Positions 53,672-62,994 of a stretch of DNA of 64,000 nt are shown here, piece by piece. The DNA is from Hyphomicrobium sp. GTDB taxonomy: Bacteria > Pseudomonadota > Alphaproteobacteria > Rhizobiales > Hyphomicrobiaceae. The position numbers and the translations under genes are program-made. Below the pieces are notes generated by a model. The model worked only from the letters and a program-made list of their open reading frames with translations, did no database searches and had not been told where the DNA came from. The stretch spans positions 372,001-436,000 of the forward strand of contig PERI01000001.1 in NCBI GenBank assembly GCA_002928515.1, read 5' to 3'. Positions within the stretch are counted from its first letter, which is position 1. Every line of letters begins with the position of its first letter.

Positions 53672-54091
53672 ATGCGTATTGATGCGCGTATTGACATCGA
53701 TGATAGCGAATTGGAAGAGCGCTTCGTGCGCTCATCGGGGCCGGGTGGGCAAAACGTCAATAAGGTTTCGACTGCGGTTGAACTGCGGTTCAATCTAGCA
53801 GCTAACACTTCAATCCCTCCCGCGGCTAAAGCTCGGCTCATGCAATTGGCAGGACGCCGTCTCACGCTTGACGGTATACTCATCATTCAAGCGGATCAAT
53901 TTCGCACGCAGGAGATGAATCGCTCCGATGCGCGCAAGCGGTTGAAGGACTTGATTGTCGAAGCTTTGGTCGAGCCCAAGCGGCGCATCAAAACACGACC
54001 GACGCGGGCATCGAAAGAGCGCCGCATCAAAGCGAAAGCTGTGCGCAGTACCGTCAAACAGCAGCGCCGTGGGAAGCCGGATTGGGATTGA
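53672..54091 (+). CDS. arfB: Alternative ribosome-rescue factor ArfB (YaeJ)
   Basis: 139 residues. Release-factor-like peptidyl-tRNA hydrolase that frees stalled ribosomes without a stop codon. GGQ motif in SSGPGGQNVNKVSTAVELRF (shown in part: SSGPGGQNVNKVST). The C-terminal basic tail (KTRPTRASKERRIKAKA) is the mRNA-channel anchor. Starts immediately after the preceding stop. Confidence 0.95.
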   Translation: MRIDARIDIDDSELEERFVRSSGPGGQNVNKVSTAVELRFNLAANTSIPPAAKARLMQLAGRRLTLDGILIIQADQFRTQEMNRSDARKRLKDLIVEALVEPKRRIKTRPTRASKERRIKAKAVRSTVKQQRRGKPDWD

Positions 54092-54405
54092 AAATCTACG
54101 TTGCGTGCAATGACGCATTGCTATCCCGCTTTGTCGGGGCGATCGAGATCGGCGCGGTTAAAGGACGTTGATCACAGGTATTGCTAGATTGGCATTGCGC
54201 GAGGCGCTTTCGATGCCGGTTCACCTTTGTGACATGGGTTTGACGCTCATGTCGGGTTTTCTGGAAGTTCTGTAAACCATAGCGCGATATGTAATAATAT
54301 TTGGCAGCTCGGTCATGCGGACTGCTTGTAGGATGCCGTCTTCCGACGTATCCCTTTCCGACAGACCTGTTGATCACGATCCATCTTTCAATACATTCGG
54401 ATTAA
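54092..54405. other. Gene-free stretch before gmd
   Basis: 314 bases. A short palindrome CCCG / CGGG with loop CTTTGT is near its left end. It should contain the promoter of the gmd-fcl genes, but no boxes stand out. No coding-like frame. Confidence 0.4.
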
Positions 54406-55476
54406 ATGACAAAGAAAGCTTTGGTTACCGGTGTTACCGGACAAGACGGTGCTCATTTATCCCGTCTGCTTCTGGCAAAGGGATACGAGGTTCACGGCGT
54501 TAAACGTCGGTCATCATCGTTCAATACCGCCCGAGTGGACGATCTTTATTCCGATCCTCACGAGCACGAGACCAAGTTCTTTTTGCACTATGGCGATTTG
54601 ACAGATTCGACCAATCTCATTCGCTTAGTTCAAGAAGTGGAACCGGACGAGATTTACAATTTGGCGGCACAGAGCCATGTGCAAGTCAGTTTCGAGACGC
54701 CCGAATATACTGGCAACGCAGATGCCTTGGGAACGCTACGTCTTCTGGAAGCCATCCGGATATTGAAGATGGAAGATCGGGTTCGGTTTTACCAGGCATC
54801 GACGTCGGAGCTGTATGGCAACTCCAGCCAAGGGCCGCAAAACGAAACCACGCCGTTTCAGCCCCGATCGCCTTATGCGGCCGCCAAGTTGTATGCTTAT
54901 TGGATCACTGTGAATTATCGCGAAGCATACGGCATACATGCCTCGAATGGTATTCTGTTCAATCATGAAGGGCCGTTTCGCGGGGAAACATTTGTCACGC
55001 GCAAAATTACGCGCGCAGTGGCCGGAATCGAACGCGGCCTCCAGAAAGTGCTGCATCTAGGTAATTTAGATTCGTTGCGCGATTGGGGACATGCTGCGGA
55101 TTATGTCATCGGTATGTGGGCCATGTTACAACAACCGCAAGCCGACGATTACGTGCTGGCAACCGGCGAGTGCCATTCCGTGCGAGAGTTTGTCGAATTG
55201 GCATTTGCCGAAGTCGACCGCGCAATTACTTGGCAAGGTGCGGGCGTTGACGAAGTTGGGCGAGACGCAAAGACCGGTGACATTCTTGTCAAGATCGATG
55301 CTCGATACTTCCGCCCAACAGAAGTCGATAAACTGCTTGGCGATGCTACGAAAGCGCGCACCAAGCTCGGCTGGAAACATAAAACTTCGTTCCGAGAGCT
55401 TGTCAGGGAAATGGTAGCAGTCGATCTGGCGCTGATTGACCGCGAAAGTTGGCGACATGATCGCTCTGCGCGTTGA
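54406..55476 (+). CDS. gmd: GDP-mannose 4,6-dehydratase
   Basis: 356 residues. First step of GDP-L-fucose (and GDP-rhamnose) synthesis. NADP-binding [20 protein letters not shown] (shown in part: [11 protein letters not shown]), [16 protein letters not shown], the extended SDR motif with [10 protein letters not shown] and the catalytic Tyr-Lys pair, [17 protein letters not shown] and [16 protein letters not shown]. First gene of an exopolysaccharide locus that continues to the window end. Confidence 0.96.
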   Translation: MTKKALVTGVTGQDGAHLSRLLLAKGYEVHGVKRRSSSFNTARVDDLYSDPHEHETKFFLHYGDLTDSTNLIRLVQEVEPDEIYNLAAQSHVQVSFETPEYTGNADALGTLRLLEAIRILKMEDRVRFYQASTSELYGNSSQGPQNETTPFQPRSPYAAAKLYAYWITVNYREAYGIHASNGILFNHEGPFRGETFVTRKITRAVAGIERGLQKVLHLGNLDSLRDWGHAADYVIGMWAMLQQPQADDYVLATGECHSVREFVELAFAEVDRAITWQGAGVDEVGRDAKTGDILVKIDARYFRPTEVDKLLGDATKARTKLGWKHKTSFRELVREMVAVDLALIDRESWRHDRSAR

Positions 55477-55518
55477 ATTCGATCACGCTTTGTGGGCGCG
55501 CACTCTCGCGAGGTAAGC

Positions 55519-56502
55519 ATGACGGAATTAGACATGAGAAATGCTTATGTGCTCAAAGGCAGACGCGTTTTCGTGGCCGGCCATAATGGCATGGTCGGTC
55601 GTGCGCTCGTTCAGCGATTGGCGCGCGAGCGGTGCGAGGTTTTGACGGTTGGGCGCAACGATGTCGATCTGCGCCGGCAGGTCGATGTGCAATCCTGGTT
55701 TGGGTGCAACAAGCCGGATGCGGTCATTCTCGCCGCTGCAAAGGTCGGCGGTATCGCTGCAAACGCGGCGAGCCCTGCCGAATTCCTTTATGACAATCTT
55801 ATGATTGAAGCTAACGTGATCAACTCGGCTTTTGCCACAGGTGTCGAGAAACTGTTGTTCCTTGGCTCGTCCTGCATTTACCCAAAATTTGCCCCCCAAC
55901 CTATTAGCGAGAACGCCCTTTTGACGGGGTCGCTTGAGCCCACTAACGAAGCTTACGCAATCGCCAAAATTGCCGGATTGAAATTGTGTGCTGCATATCG
56001 ACGCCAGTATGGCGCCGATTTCATTTCAGCTATGCCGACCAATCTTTATGGACCTTGGGACAATTTCGATATCGAGAAGAGCCACGTTGTTCCAGCCTTG
56101 TTGCGCCGGACCGACGAAGCGCGCGAACGCAACGATCCTGTTCTCACGATTTGGGGGACAGGCTCAGCGCGTCGAGAGTTTCTGCATGTGGACGATGCTG
56201 CCGATGCCATGGTGCATCTCTTGACCTATTATGCCGGCGAAGCGCCGATCAATATTGGCTGTGGTCAAGACACGACTGTTTTGGAACTGGCCCAACTCAT
56301 CGCCGAGATCGTGGGGTTTAAGGGTTCGATTCAATTGGATCCTTCCAAGCCCGACGGCACTCCTCGTAAAGTACTGGATGTCAGCAGGCTATTCGCCACC
56401 GGCTGGCGGCCGCAATACAATTTGAATTCGGGACTGCGTCATGCCTATGATTGGTATCTACAACACAAAGCGTCGCGTGAGGTACGATTGACGGTGGCTT
56501 GA
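55519..56502 (+). CDS. fcl: GDP-L-fucose synthase
   Basis: 327 residues from an ATG with GAGG five bases upstream. Epimerase/reductase that converts the GMD product to GDP-L-fucose. Motifs: [65 protein letters not shown] with the catalytic Tyr-Lys, and [10 protein letters not shown]. Forty-two bases after gmd, clearly one operon. Confidence 0.96.
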   Translation: MTELDMRNAYVLKGRRVFVAGHNGMVGRALVQRLARERCEVLTVGRNDVDLRRQVDVQSWFGCNKPDAVILAAAKVGGIAANAASPAEFLYDNLMIEANVINSAFATGVEKLLFLGSSCIYPKFAPQPISENALLTGSLEPTNEAYAIAKIAGLKLCAAYRRQYGADFISAMPTNLYGPWDNFDIEKSHVVPALLRRTDEARERNDPVLTIWGTGSARREFLHVDDAADAMVHLLTYYAGEAPINIGCGQDTTVLELAQLIAEIVGFKGSIQLDPSKPDGTPRKVLDVSRLFATGWRPQYNLNSGLRHAYDWYLQHKASREVRLTVA

Positions 56503-56673
56503 TTCATGCAGCTCTGATCCTGGAAGGACTAAAATTTGGTGGTAATGAAATAGACGATAATAGCGACTATAGGTCAGTTCGATTTATCGCATGCTGATTG
56601 TCGTTAGCGAATATCATTGTTTTTTCTGATAGAAGACCCTGACGAGTTCCTGCGTAGCCGGCGAATTTTGACA

Positions 56674-57216
56674 ATGCACGTGTGCGATAACCGACCAAAG
56701 ACAGCACGGCATCAGCCAAAGGCCTTGCCATGGGCGGTCATTAACACCCATCCGCATCGCGAAAAGTTTGCTATGAGCAATCTTCAGCGACAAAACTTCG
56801 TCGCCTACTGTCCCGTCGTGCGCAAAACTTTACGGCACGCTCGTCGCTCTTGTGAAGTGCTAAGACCGATGTTTCCCGGCTACATGTTCGTCGAAATCAA
56901 TCCAGACCTTTCTGAATGGCGCACATTGCTATCGACTTACGGCGTTCGCTCTTTAGTGCGCTGTGGCGAAAAATTAGCCTTTATCGATGCGTCCTTTATC
57001 GCAAGCCTGAAGGCGCGGGAAATTAACGGCGCGATTGTGCGGCCGGAACGTCCCTATCGTATTGGCCAGCAAGTGCGCATGAATAGCGGTGCATTGGAGG
57101 GTTTGGTCGCGACGATCATCGAGATGGACGAGAAAGATCGTTTGGTCGTGTTGCTCGATTTTCTCAATCGTCCATTGAAGGCACGGCTTGAAGCGCAGGC
57201 GGTGACTGCGGTTTGA
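56674..57216 (+). CDS. NusG-like specialised transcription antiterminator
   Basis: 180 residues from the ATG of MHVCDNRPK (no strong ribosome-binding site). NGN domain: WAVINTHPHREKFAMSNL, LRPMFPGYMFVEINPD, GVRSLVRCGEKLAFID. C-terminal KOW: YRIGQQVRMNSGALEGLVATI. Single-copy housekeeping NusG is elsewhere; paralogues of this kind (RfaH, UpxY, LoaP) keep RNA polymerase going through long polysaccharide operons. Position in the gmd-fcl locus supports that role. It ends at a terminator. Confidence 0.82.
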   Translation: MHVCDNRPKTARHQPKALPWAVINTHPHREKFAMSNLQRQNFVAYCPVVRKTLRHARRSCEVLRPMFPGYMFVEINPDLSEWRTLLSTYGVRSLVRCGEKLAFIDASFIASLKAREINGAIVRPERPYRIGQQVRMNSGALEGLVATIIEMDEKDRLVVLLDFLNRPLKARLEAQAVTAV

Positions 57217-57279
57217 GCGTCATCGACGAAGAAAGCAAGTTTGTATAATTATCGTCTGCGAAATTGCTCGTTTTTAAAA

Positions 57280-57311
57280 CGCCGCTTTCAGATAGCGGCT
57301 TGTTTATTTTG
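57280..57311. terminator. Terminator between the NusG-like gene and the glycosyltransferase gene
   Basis: GCCGCT, seven-base loop, AGCGGC, then TTGTTTATTTT. On the minus strand the same hairpin is followed by GTTTTAAAAA, so it can serve both convergent genes. Confidence 0.75.
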
Positions 57312-57335
57312 AACGCATGAATCCAACTCGGCAGG

Positions 57336-58634
57336 TTATGGATTGGCAACGCTCTCGATTGCTTCCAGCCATTCCTTCATTGCGCGTTGGTGATCGTAGG
57401 ACCGTTCAAATGATCGGCGTGCATTATTTCCGAGTGCCTGTATGCGCATTGGGTCGCGCGCCAACTGGAGAATATAGGTAGCTAGTTCTGCACCGTTGCC
57501 GGGCGAGACGGTATATCCGGCCTCATCATGTTTTAGTATTCGGGCTATTTCGCCATCTGGATCGCCCACGAAAATGGTAGGGCGTCCAGCGGCACAGATG
57601 CTGTAATATTTGCTTGGGACGATTAGTCCTTCCAGTTTCGGCTGGAGTGTCACGAGGTGGATGTCGGCGGCAGATAGCGACTCAGACAAATTTTCGCGCG
57701 GTTCGTAATCTTGAAATCGAACGCTTAGTAAACCAAAGTTTCGGGCTTCTTCTTGCAAACGTTTTAGGTTGATGCCGCCACCGATAAACAACCAATGTAT
57801 GTCGGGAGTGTGTTGCGGCTGGCTGGCTCCGGATGCGGCGGCCGCTGAGACTTGCGAAGCAACCTCGGTCAGGCGCATGGCCTCGAGAAAGGTGCGATAG
57901 TCGTGGGCGTGTCCAAGATTGCCCGAGTATCCAACAACAAACTTTTCAGTCAGTGCCCACGCAGCGCGTCGATGATTGTCCGCCGGTTTGATGGGAGTTA
58001 TCGCCCTTCCGTCTGCCCAGTTGTGAATGATACGGATCTTGTCGGGATGCACGCCGAGCGCGCGCACTTTCGTTGCCATGCGCTGGCCTAGCACAACGTT
58101 AAGTGCCGACGATTGCAGAGACCGTGATCGAAAGGCGGCCAAAGCGCCGTAGATTTGCCCCATCACATAGCCGTGCCCGTCGTGGCTTAGTTGCGCGACT
58201 TCTGGAAATATGTCCTGCAACCAATTGATCAGAGAGGCTCGCTTGGCGCGTGCGATCGGCGCGACGATGACCGACAGCATTGGTGGGTCCGTCTTGGCAA
58301 CGATCACGTCACCGGCCTGCGCCAATTGCCAAAGCTTGCGCGATGCTGATGCGTAGAAAGTCAGATAATCTATGGCGCGGCCGAGAATGTTTAAACGGCC
58401 AAAACGGGTGGTCGAAACGCGATAGACATCGATGCTGTTCATGGTTTCATAGTGCGCTAGGCGCGCGTCGGGATCGTCATAGCGCTGAGCGCTCGTGATA
58501 ACGGACACTCGAAAATCATTCTCAGCGAGCGCAAAGGCCAAGTCTGACAACATCTGACTGGTGGCCGAATGGTCGGGATAAAAATACCGGTTTAGAAACA
58601 CGACTCGGATTCTTACGTGATGCGATTTTAGCAA
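57336..58634 (-). CDS. Glycosyltransferase family 4 (WcaI-like)
   Basis: 432 residues from a TTG; a GTG 33 bases in could also start it. GT-B fold: N-terminal VVFLNRYFYPDHSATSQMLSDL (shown in part), LINWLQDIFPEVAQL, then the donor-binding half with VVGYSGNLGHAHDYRTFLEA, WLFIGGG, VTLQPKLEGLIVPSKYYSICAAGRP (shown in part: EGLIVPSKYYSICAAG) containing the E-x7-E-like end. Transfers a sugar from a nucleotide or lipid donor onto the growing repeat unit; sugar unknown. Confidence 0.88.
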   Translation of the reverse strand: MLKSHHVRIRVVFLNRYFYPDHSATSQMLSDLAFALAENDFRVSVITSAQRYDDPDARLAHYETMNSIDVYRVSTTRFGRLNILGRAIDYLTFYASASRKLWQLAQAGDVIVAKTDPPMLSVIVAPIARAKRASLINWLQDIFPEVAQLSHDGHGYVMGQIYGALAAFRSRSLQSSALNVVLGQRMATKVRALGVHPDKIRIIHNWADGRAITPIKPADNHRRAAWALTEKFVVGYSGNLGHAHDYRTFLEAMRLTEVASQVSAAAASGASQPQHTPDIHWLFIGGGINLKRLQEEARNFGLLSVRFQDYEPRENLSESLSAADIHLVTLQPKLEGLIVPSKYYSICAAGRPTIFVGDPDGEIARILKHDEAGYTVSPGNGAELATYILQLARDPMRIQALGNNARRSFERSYDHQRAMKEWLEAIESVANP

Positions 58635-59101
58635 GAGATGCCTGCGGTTGTCATTTTTGAGGAGATATTATCGGCGCGCAATCGCCAGATGCCGAGCTGA
58701 CGCGCGCGCTAGATCATGAAGGAAAATAGAGGCCGAGAAATTGATCAATTATCATTTAGATTAACAACGACGGAGGTGCAGAACCGGCAGTGTTTTTCGA
58801 CTTTGAGTCGTAGCCGAGCGCAACGGCAAACGATTGGGGTTATTCAGGCCGCTAGATTCGGGCAGAACTGGCGCCTTCCTGCAACAGATAATGGCACGAA
58901 TCACCTTAGGGTCCGCTACACAGTTGCAACGCGGTTCAGTGGGCATAGGCCTTCGAACATCAGTCAGCGTGAGTAAAGGCTTGCTATCCAGGGACCATTC
59001 TTGGTTTTGCACACCTCTTGTTCAGCAGCGTTTGGGAAGGTTGTTTGTCTGCGTAACGGTTCCGGAATTGGCCGTTCATGGTTCTCTCAGGTGTGGGCAG
59101 A
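58635..59101. other. Divergent promoter region between the glycosyltransferase and wza-like genes
   Basis: 467 bases without a convincing gene. An 86-codon + frame at 58716 and its antisense shadow lack a ribosome-binding site and any protein-like pattern. The region may contain a decayed gene. No repeat or palindrome stands out. Confidence 0.4.
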
Positions 59102-60334
59102 ATGCGATTAGTGTTGCGCAATGGAGTGGCTAGTGCGGCGGCATTGCTAGCTTCCGGGTGCGTTCAGTTGCCTGTCGGTGGCCCTAATCATTACGTGATT
59201 GATCGCGAAGCATCAGAGGCTATCGTTGAGAACCGTCGCGCGGTCGCTCTCGAATATGTATTGCTCGATATCAATAAGCCGGTTTTGGATAACCTCGTCG
59301 AGGTTGGACCGGAATCTTTTTTCCGCACGTTTGGAGTAGGAAAGGGGACAGCGCCTGAGCTTCGCCTCGGTGTTGGCGATGTCATTACAATCAGTATTTT
59401 CGAATCCTCTGGCGAAGGTTTGTTTGCGCCGACCGAAACGACAACCAATCGTCCCGGCAACTACATCACGTTGCCGCCACAAACGATCGACTTCAAGGGT
59501 AACATCTCGGTGCCGTTTGCCGGAGAGGTTCGTGCTGGGGGGCGCGCCATCTCTCAAGTGCAGAGGGACATAGAGCAGCGTCTTTCCAAGCGGGCCGTCG
59601 AGCCGCAAGTCGTGATCGCACTGCAAGAACAGAATGCTACGGACGTAGCTATTTTCGGTGACGCGGCGTCTGCAAGCTTCAAACAAAAAATCAAGCCAGG
59701 TGGAGAACGTATTCTCGATATCGTTGCTAAAGCGGGTTTGAAACACCCAGGATACGAAACGTTTGTGACGCTGCAGCGTGGCAACAAGCGCGCCACTGTC
59801 TTCTTCCCCAGGCTGATCAACTCATCTAACGAGAATGTTTTCGTCAAGCCGGGAGATATCATCTATTTGTATCGTCAGCAGCAGACGTTTATTGCGCTTG
59901 GCGCTCTTGGCAACGTGACGCAAACGCAAGAGTTGACGGGTAGATTTCCGTTTGAAAGCGAACGGTTGTCGCTGACTGAGGCCGTAGCACGTGCTGGCGG
60001 GCTTCTTGATACGAGAGCCAATCCAAGCCAAGTCTTTCTCTACCGCATTGAATACCGCGAAGTGCTAGAACGGCTTGGTATGAATCTCGGCGCTTTTCCG
60101 CCGGATCAAAATCTCATTCCTACGATCTATAGAGCGAATTATCGCGACCCATCGATGTTTTTCGCGTCCGATCAATTTCCTATGCGACATAAAGATATCA
60201 TTTACGTCGCAAATGCCGATGCTGTTGAGGTTGAGAAGTTCCTTGGGTATGCGCGCTTAATCACCAGCACCGTTGCCGGCGTCTCGGTCGATGCGTTGGT
60301 CACACGTGACTCTATCCGAGCCTTGGGCAATTGA
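59102..60334 (+). CDS. Wza-like polysaccharide export lipoprotein
   Basis: 410 residues from the ATG of MRLVLRNG; an ATG eight codons upstream is also possible. Lipobox LLASGC at about residue 20. Poly_export domain: LRLGVGDVITISIFESSGEG, ISVPFAGEVRAGGRAISQVQ, then SLBB-type repeats (KAGLKHPGYETFVTLQRG, VKPGDIIYLYRQQQTFIALG). Forms the outer-membrane channel of a Wzy-dependent capsule or exopolysaccharide exporter. Convergent with the chain-length gene. Confidence 0.93.
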   Translation: MRLVLRNGVASAAALLASGCVQLPVGGPNHYVIDREASEAIVENRRAVALEYVLLDINKPVLDNLVEVGPESFFRTFGVGKGTAPELRLGVGDVITISIFESSGEGLFAPTETTTNRPGNYITLPPQTIDFKGNISVPFAGEVRAGGRAISQVQRDIEQRLSKRAVEPQVVIALQEQNATDVAIFGDAASASFKQKIKPGGERILDIVAKAGLKHPGYETFVTLQRGNKRATVFFPRLINSSNENVFVKPGDIIYLYRQQQTFIALGALGNVTQTQELTGRFPFESERLSLTEAVARAGGLLDTRANPSQVFLYRIEYREVLERLGMNLGAFPPDQNLIPTIYRANYRDPSMFFASDQFPMRHKDIIYVANADAVEVEKFLGYARLITSTVAGVSVDALVTRDSIRALGN

Positions 60335-60368
60335 TACCACGCCATTGAGAAAGTGCGTCGTCTTGGGC

Positions 60369-60386
60369 CGTCGGTTCCACCCGACG
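60369..60386. terminator. Small hairpin between convergent wza-like and wzz-like genes
   Basis: CGTCGG, loop TTCCAC, CCGACG: perfect 6-bp inverted repeat without a T run, 35 bases after the wza-like stop. Confidence 0.35.
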
Positions 60387-60453
60387 CTCGGGCATTCGTC
60401 GGCACCGTGCGGTTGGCCGCGATCAGCGAACGCTTAGCGACGTACGAGTGCGT

Positions 60454-62667
60454 TCAACTGATGTGCACGTCGTTCGACTGGTAGTGGCGAAGTTTACGCA
60501 TATCCGTTTTGTTGATCACCACGCCCAGGCACTTGGCGCGTATAACGGGATCATTGCTGATTGCCTGATGCGCTATAGCTGACTGTGTGTGGCCCCAGCT
60601 TGCAACAATCAGCAGTGCGTCGAGATAGGGCGCAATAGCCTGGGCATCGAGAGCCTGAAGCATCGGCGGCAAATCTATGACCAGGTAGTCATGAACTTCT
60701 GTGGACCTATCAATCAGCGCTTTCATCGCGGTGCTAGCGAGAAAGTCTGCCGTGTAGGATGTGTCGCCGTTTGTCTCGACCGGCAAGACGTGGAGGCGGG
60801 AATCTCGTTCTTCAAACGTGACATCATGTAGGGGTGTCGAATTCGGATGGCTCGTCGCTTCGATCAGCCCACGCTTGGCGCCGGGAGCCAGCAACGTGGT
60901 CAGTTCGTGGTCTTTGATGTCCGCATCGACAAGCAGGGTTCTTGCGCCCGTGCGAGCCAGTAACGAGGCGAAGTTTTTCGCAACGGTCGTCGCGCCATCG
61001 TCGGTGTGCAGAGAAACGACACCAATCGTGCGGCAGCGCCTGTCTGGAAAAGTTTGGTCTAGGTCCAACTTGATGGCCTGCATCGCCTGCGAGAATTGCG
61101 AGTTCGTTCGGTCTAGCGTGACGCGCATTATCGTTCCAGCGTTGCGGATTTCGCGATCGGGTGCCTTGCGTGCGCTGTCGTCAGCGGTCTTCGTTCTCGT
61201 CTGGGCCAAGTCACTACTCGACAAGAGCGGTAGGATCCACGCCGATTGAAGTCCAAGTTCGGTTTGGATTTGATTTTTGGTCCGGATTGTTCGATCGCCA
61301 AACGCGCGCAGTAAGCCCAATGTGCCACCAGCTGCGCCACCGAGCAGCAGAGATAAAGCCAAAATGCGCGGCGCGGATGGTCCGTTCTTTTGGGTTGCAG
61401 CAATAGCGGGCGTTATGATGCGAGCGTTTCGCTCATCAAGTGACTGCTGTTGCAAAGCGTTTTGGTGGCGTTGAAAAAGGTCATTGTACATTTTCTTGTA
61501 TGCGTCGCTGCGGCGCTCCAGTTCGCGCAGCTCGATTTGGACTTCGGCCGATTGCGAGTTGGCTACCGTCTGCTGATCGAACTCACTGGTCAGTTTGGCT
61601 TCGCGCGCGCGCGCCAATTCCAACTCTTTGCTCAAAGTGGTCGCGATCCGTTCCAGTTCCGAGCGGATTGACTGCTCTACAGCATCCTTTTGTTTGCGCA
61701 GCCGCGCGACCACGGCATGATTTTCTCCTAGTTTGATGGAGTTTGTGCGCTCATCGGAGAGTAGGCTTACATATTTAGCGCGCAGTTGCAGTACGATCGG
61801 GTCAGCTGCGAGCTCCTGAGTGAATGCGGCATCAGTTTTATTGGAGATAATTTTTTGGACTTGCTCGTAACGCGTGGAAAAAGCCGCCACTTCCTCGCGG
61901 AGCGCCATCAACTGGCGGTTTGCTTCAGTCAATCTTCGATCTTGAACCAGCGTACCGTCGGTGGAAACTAGCCCTCGGGACGTTTTGTATTGTTGGACAG
62001 CTTCCTCGGCGTTTTTGACGAGTTCTTTAATCTCTGCGAGTTGTTCGTTGAGCCAGGTCGTTGCCCGCAGTGCTGCATCTTTATGGGCAAGCCGTTGATC
62101 CTCTATATAGGCTTCGGCGGTTGCATTCGCGATGGCGGCGGCGGCTTGCCTGTCTCCACTGGTGTAGGAAATGCTCAACGCCATCGTCTTTGGTATTCTG
62201 CGAATATCCAGACCATATTTTACAGATGATATTGCATTGGCACGCGCGTGTTGCGTTTCGGTGTTCGTCAGCGGCGTTGCTGTTGGGTCAGATGCAGGCT
62301 GTGCGAAATTGGCAAGGCCTAGTTTGTCAACGATACGTCCGACGATGGCATCAGATTTGAGCAATTCGATTTGCGATGACAAATCGGTTTCGGTCGATCC
62401 ATAATTATCGCCGGAAAATACGTATGCATCCTGCAATGCTCGAACTTTGCGAGTTTCGATGAGCAATACTGATGTCGAACTATAAGTGGGAGGCGTTGAC
62501 TGGAGAATGATGGTGCCGATAGCCAATCCTATCAAACTGGTAGCGGTTATGAGCATCGCATTACGCCGGGCAATGCGCCAAATGTCGTCCAAGTTAATAT
62601 TTGGAGTTGGACTATGAGCGTGTTGGCTATCCAGCGCGATTGATTTGGTATTGTCTAAATTACTCAT
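60454..62667 (-). CDS. Wzz/GumC-type chain-length protein fused to a BY-kinase-like domain
   Basis: 737 residues. Wzz domain: N-terminal membrane helix (LITATSLIGLAIGTIIL), a long coiled-coil periplasmic part (residues 180-400) and a second helix near 425 (ILALSLLLGGAAGGTLGLL). The C-terminal third has the BY-kinase ATPase fold: SLHTDDGATTVAKN in place of Walker A, LLVDADIKDHEL as Walker A' and YLVIDLPPML as Walker B. The P-loop lysine is missing (DGATT where GKST/GKTT is expected) and the C-terminus has one Tyr instead of a cluster, so kinase activity is doubtful. Controls polymer length and export with the Wza-like protein. Confidence 0.88.
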   Translation of the reverse strand: MSNLDNTKSIALDSQHAHSPTPNINLDDIWRIARRNAMLITATSLIGLAIGTIILQSTPPTYSSTSVLLIETRKVRALQDAYVFSGDNYGSTETDLSSQIELLKSDAIVGRIVDKLGLANFAQPASDPTATPLTNTETQHARANAISSVKYGLDIRRIPKTMALSISYTSGDRQAAAAIANATAEAYIEDQRLAHKDAALRATTWLNEQLAEIKELVKNAEEAVQQYKTSRGLVSTDGTLVQDRRLTEANRQLMALREEVAAFSTRYEQVQKIISNKTDAAFTQELAADPIVLQLRAKYVSLLSDERTNSIKLGENHAVVARLRKQKDAVEQSIRSELERIATTLSKELELARAREAKLTSEFDQQTVANSQSAEVQIELRELERRSDAYKKMYNDLFQRHQNALQQQSLDERNARIITPAIAATQKNGPSAPRILALSLLLGGAAGGTLGLLRAFGDRTIRTKNQIQTELGLQSAWILPLLSSSDLAQTRTKTADDSARKAPDREIRNAGTIMRVTLDRTNSQFSQAMQAIKLDLDQTFPDRRCRTIGVVSLHTDDGATTVAKNFASLLARTGARTLLVDADIKDHELTTLLAPGAKRGLIEATSHPNSTPLHDVTFEERDSRLHVLPVETNGDTSYTADFLASTAMKALIDRSTEVHDYLVIDLPPMLQALDAQAIAPYLDALLIVASWGHTQSAIAHQAISNDPVIRAKCLGVVINKTDMRKLRHYQSNDVHIS

Positions 62668-62994
62668 TACACGACCCAAAGTATTGAACTCACTCCGTTA
62701 CATTGCCAAAGAACTGATATTTGACGTGGAAATTTTTTGTCAACGTTGGAGAGCCTACAAAATGGATAGGACAAAGCGTGACATTTGTTGCACCAGCCGC
62801 ACGGCTCGATTTGTAGCCCTTCTATCATAAGTGCCATAGCTAAGCGTGGTTCTATCAAGTCTCGGTTAACGTATGCGCACACAGACTTTGCGACGGTCGC
62901 CACGCCGGGCAGCGCAAATTATCTACCACGACCGCCGAACCAAAAAATATTTCGCACCAGCTCCAACGAACAATAGGTCTGTATGGTGTAACGG
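62668..62994. other. Intergenic stretch upstream of the wzz-like gene
   Basis: 327 bases between the Hint-protein stop and the wzz-like start. The 78-codon minus frame here runs through poor codons and has no ribosome-binding site. AT-rich near 62720-62740 (AATTTTTTGT), a possible promoter zone for the wzz-like gene. Confidence 0.4.
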
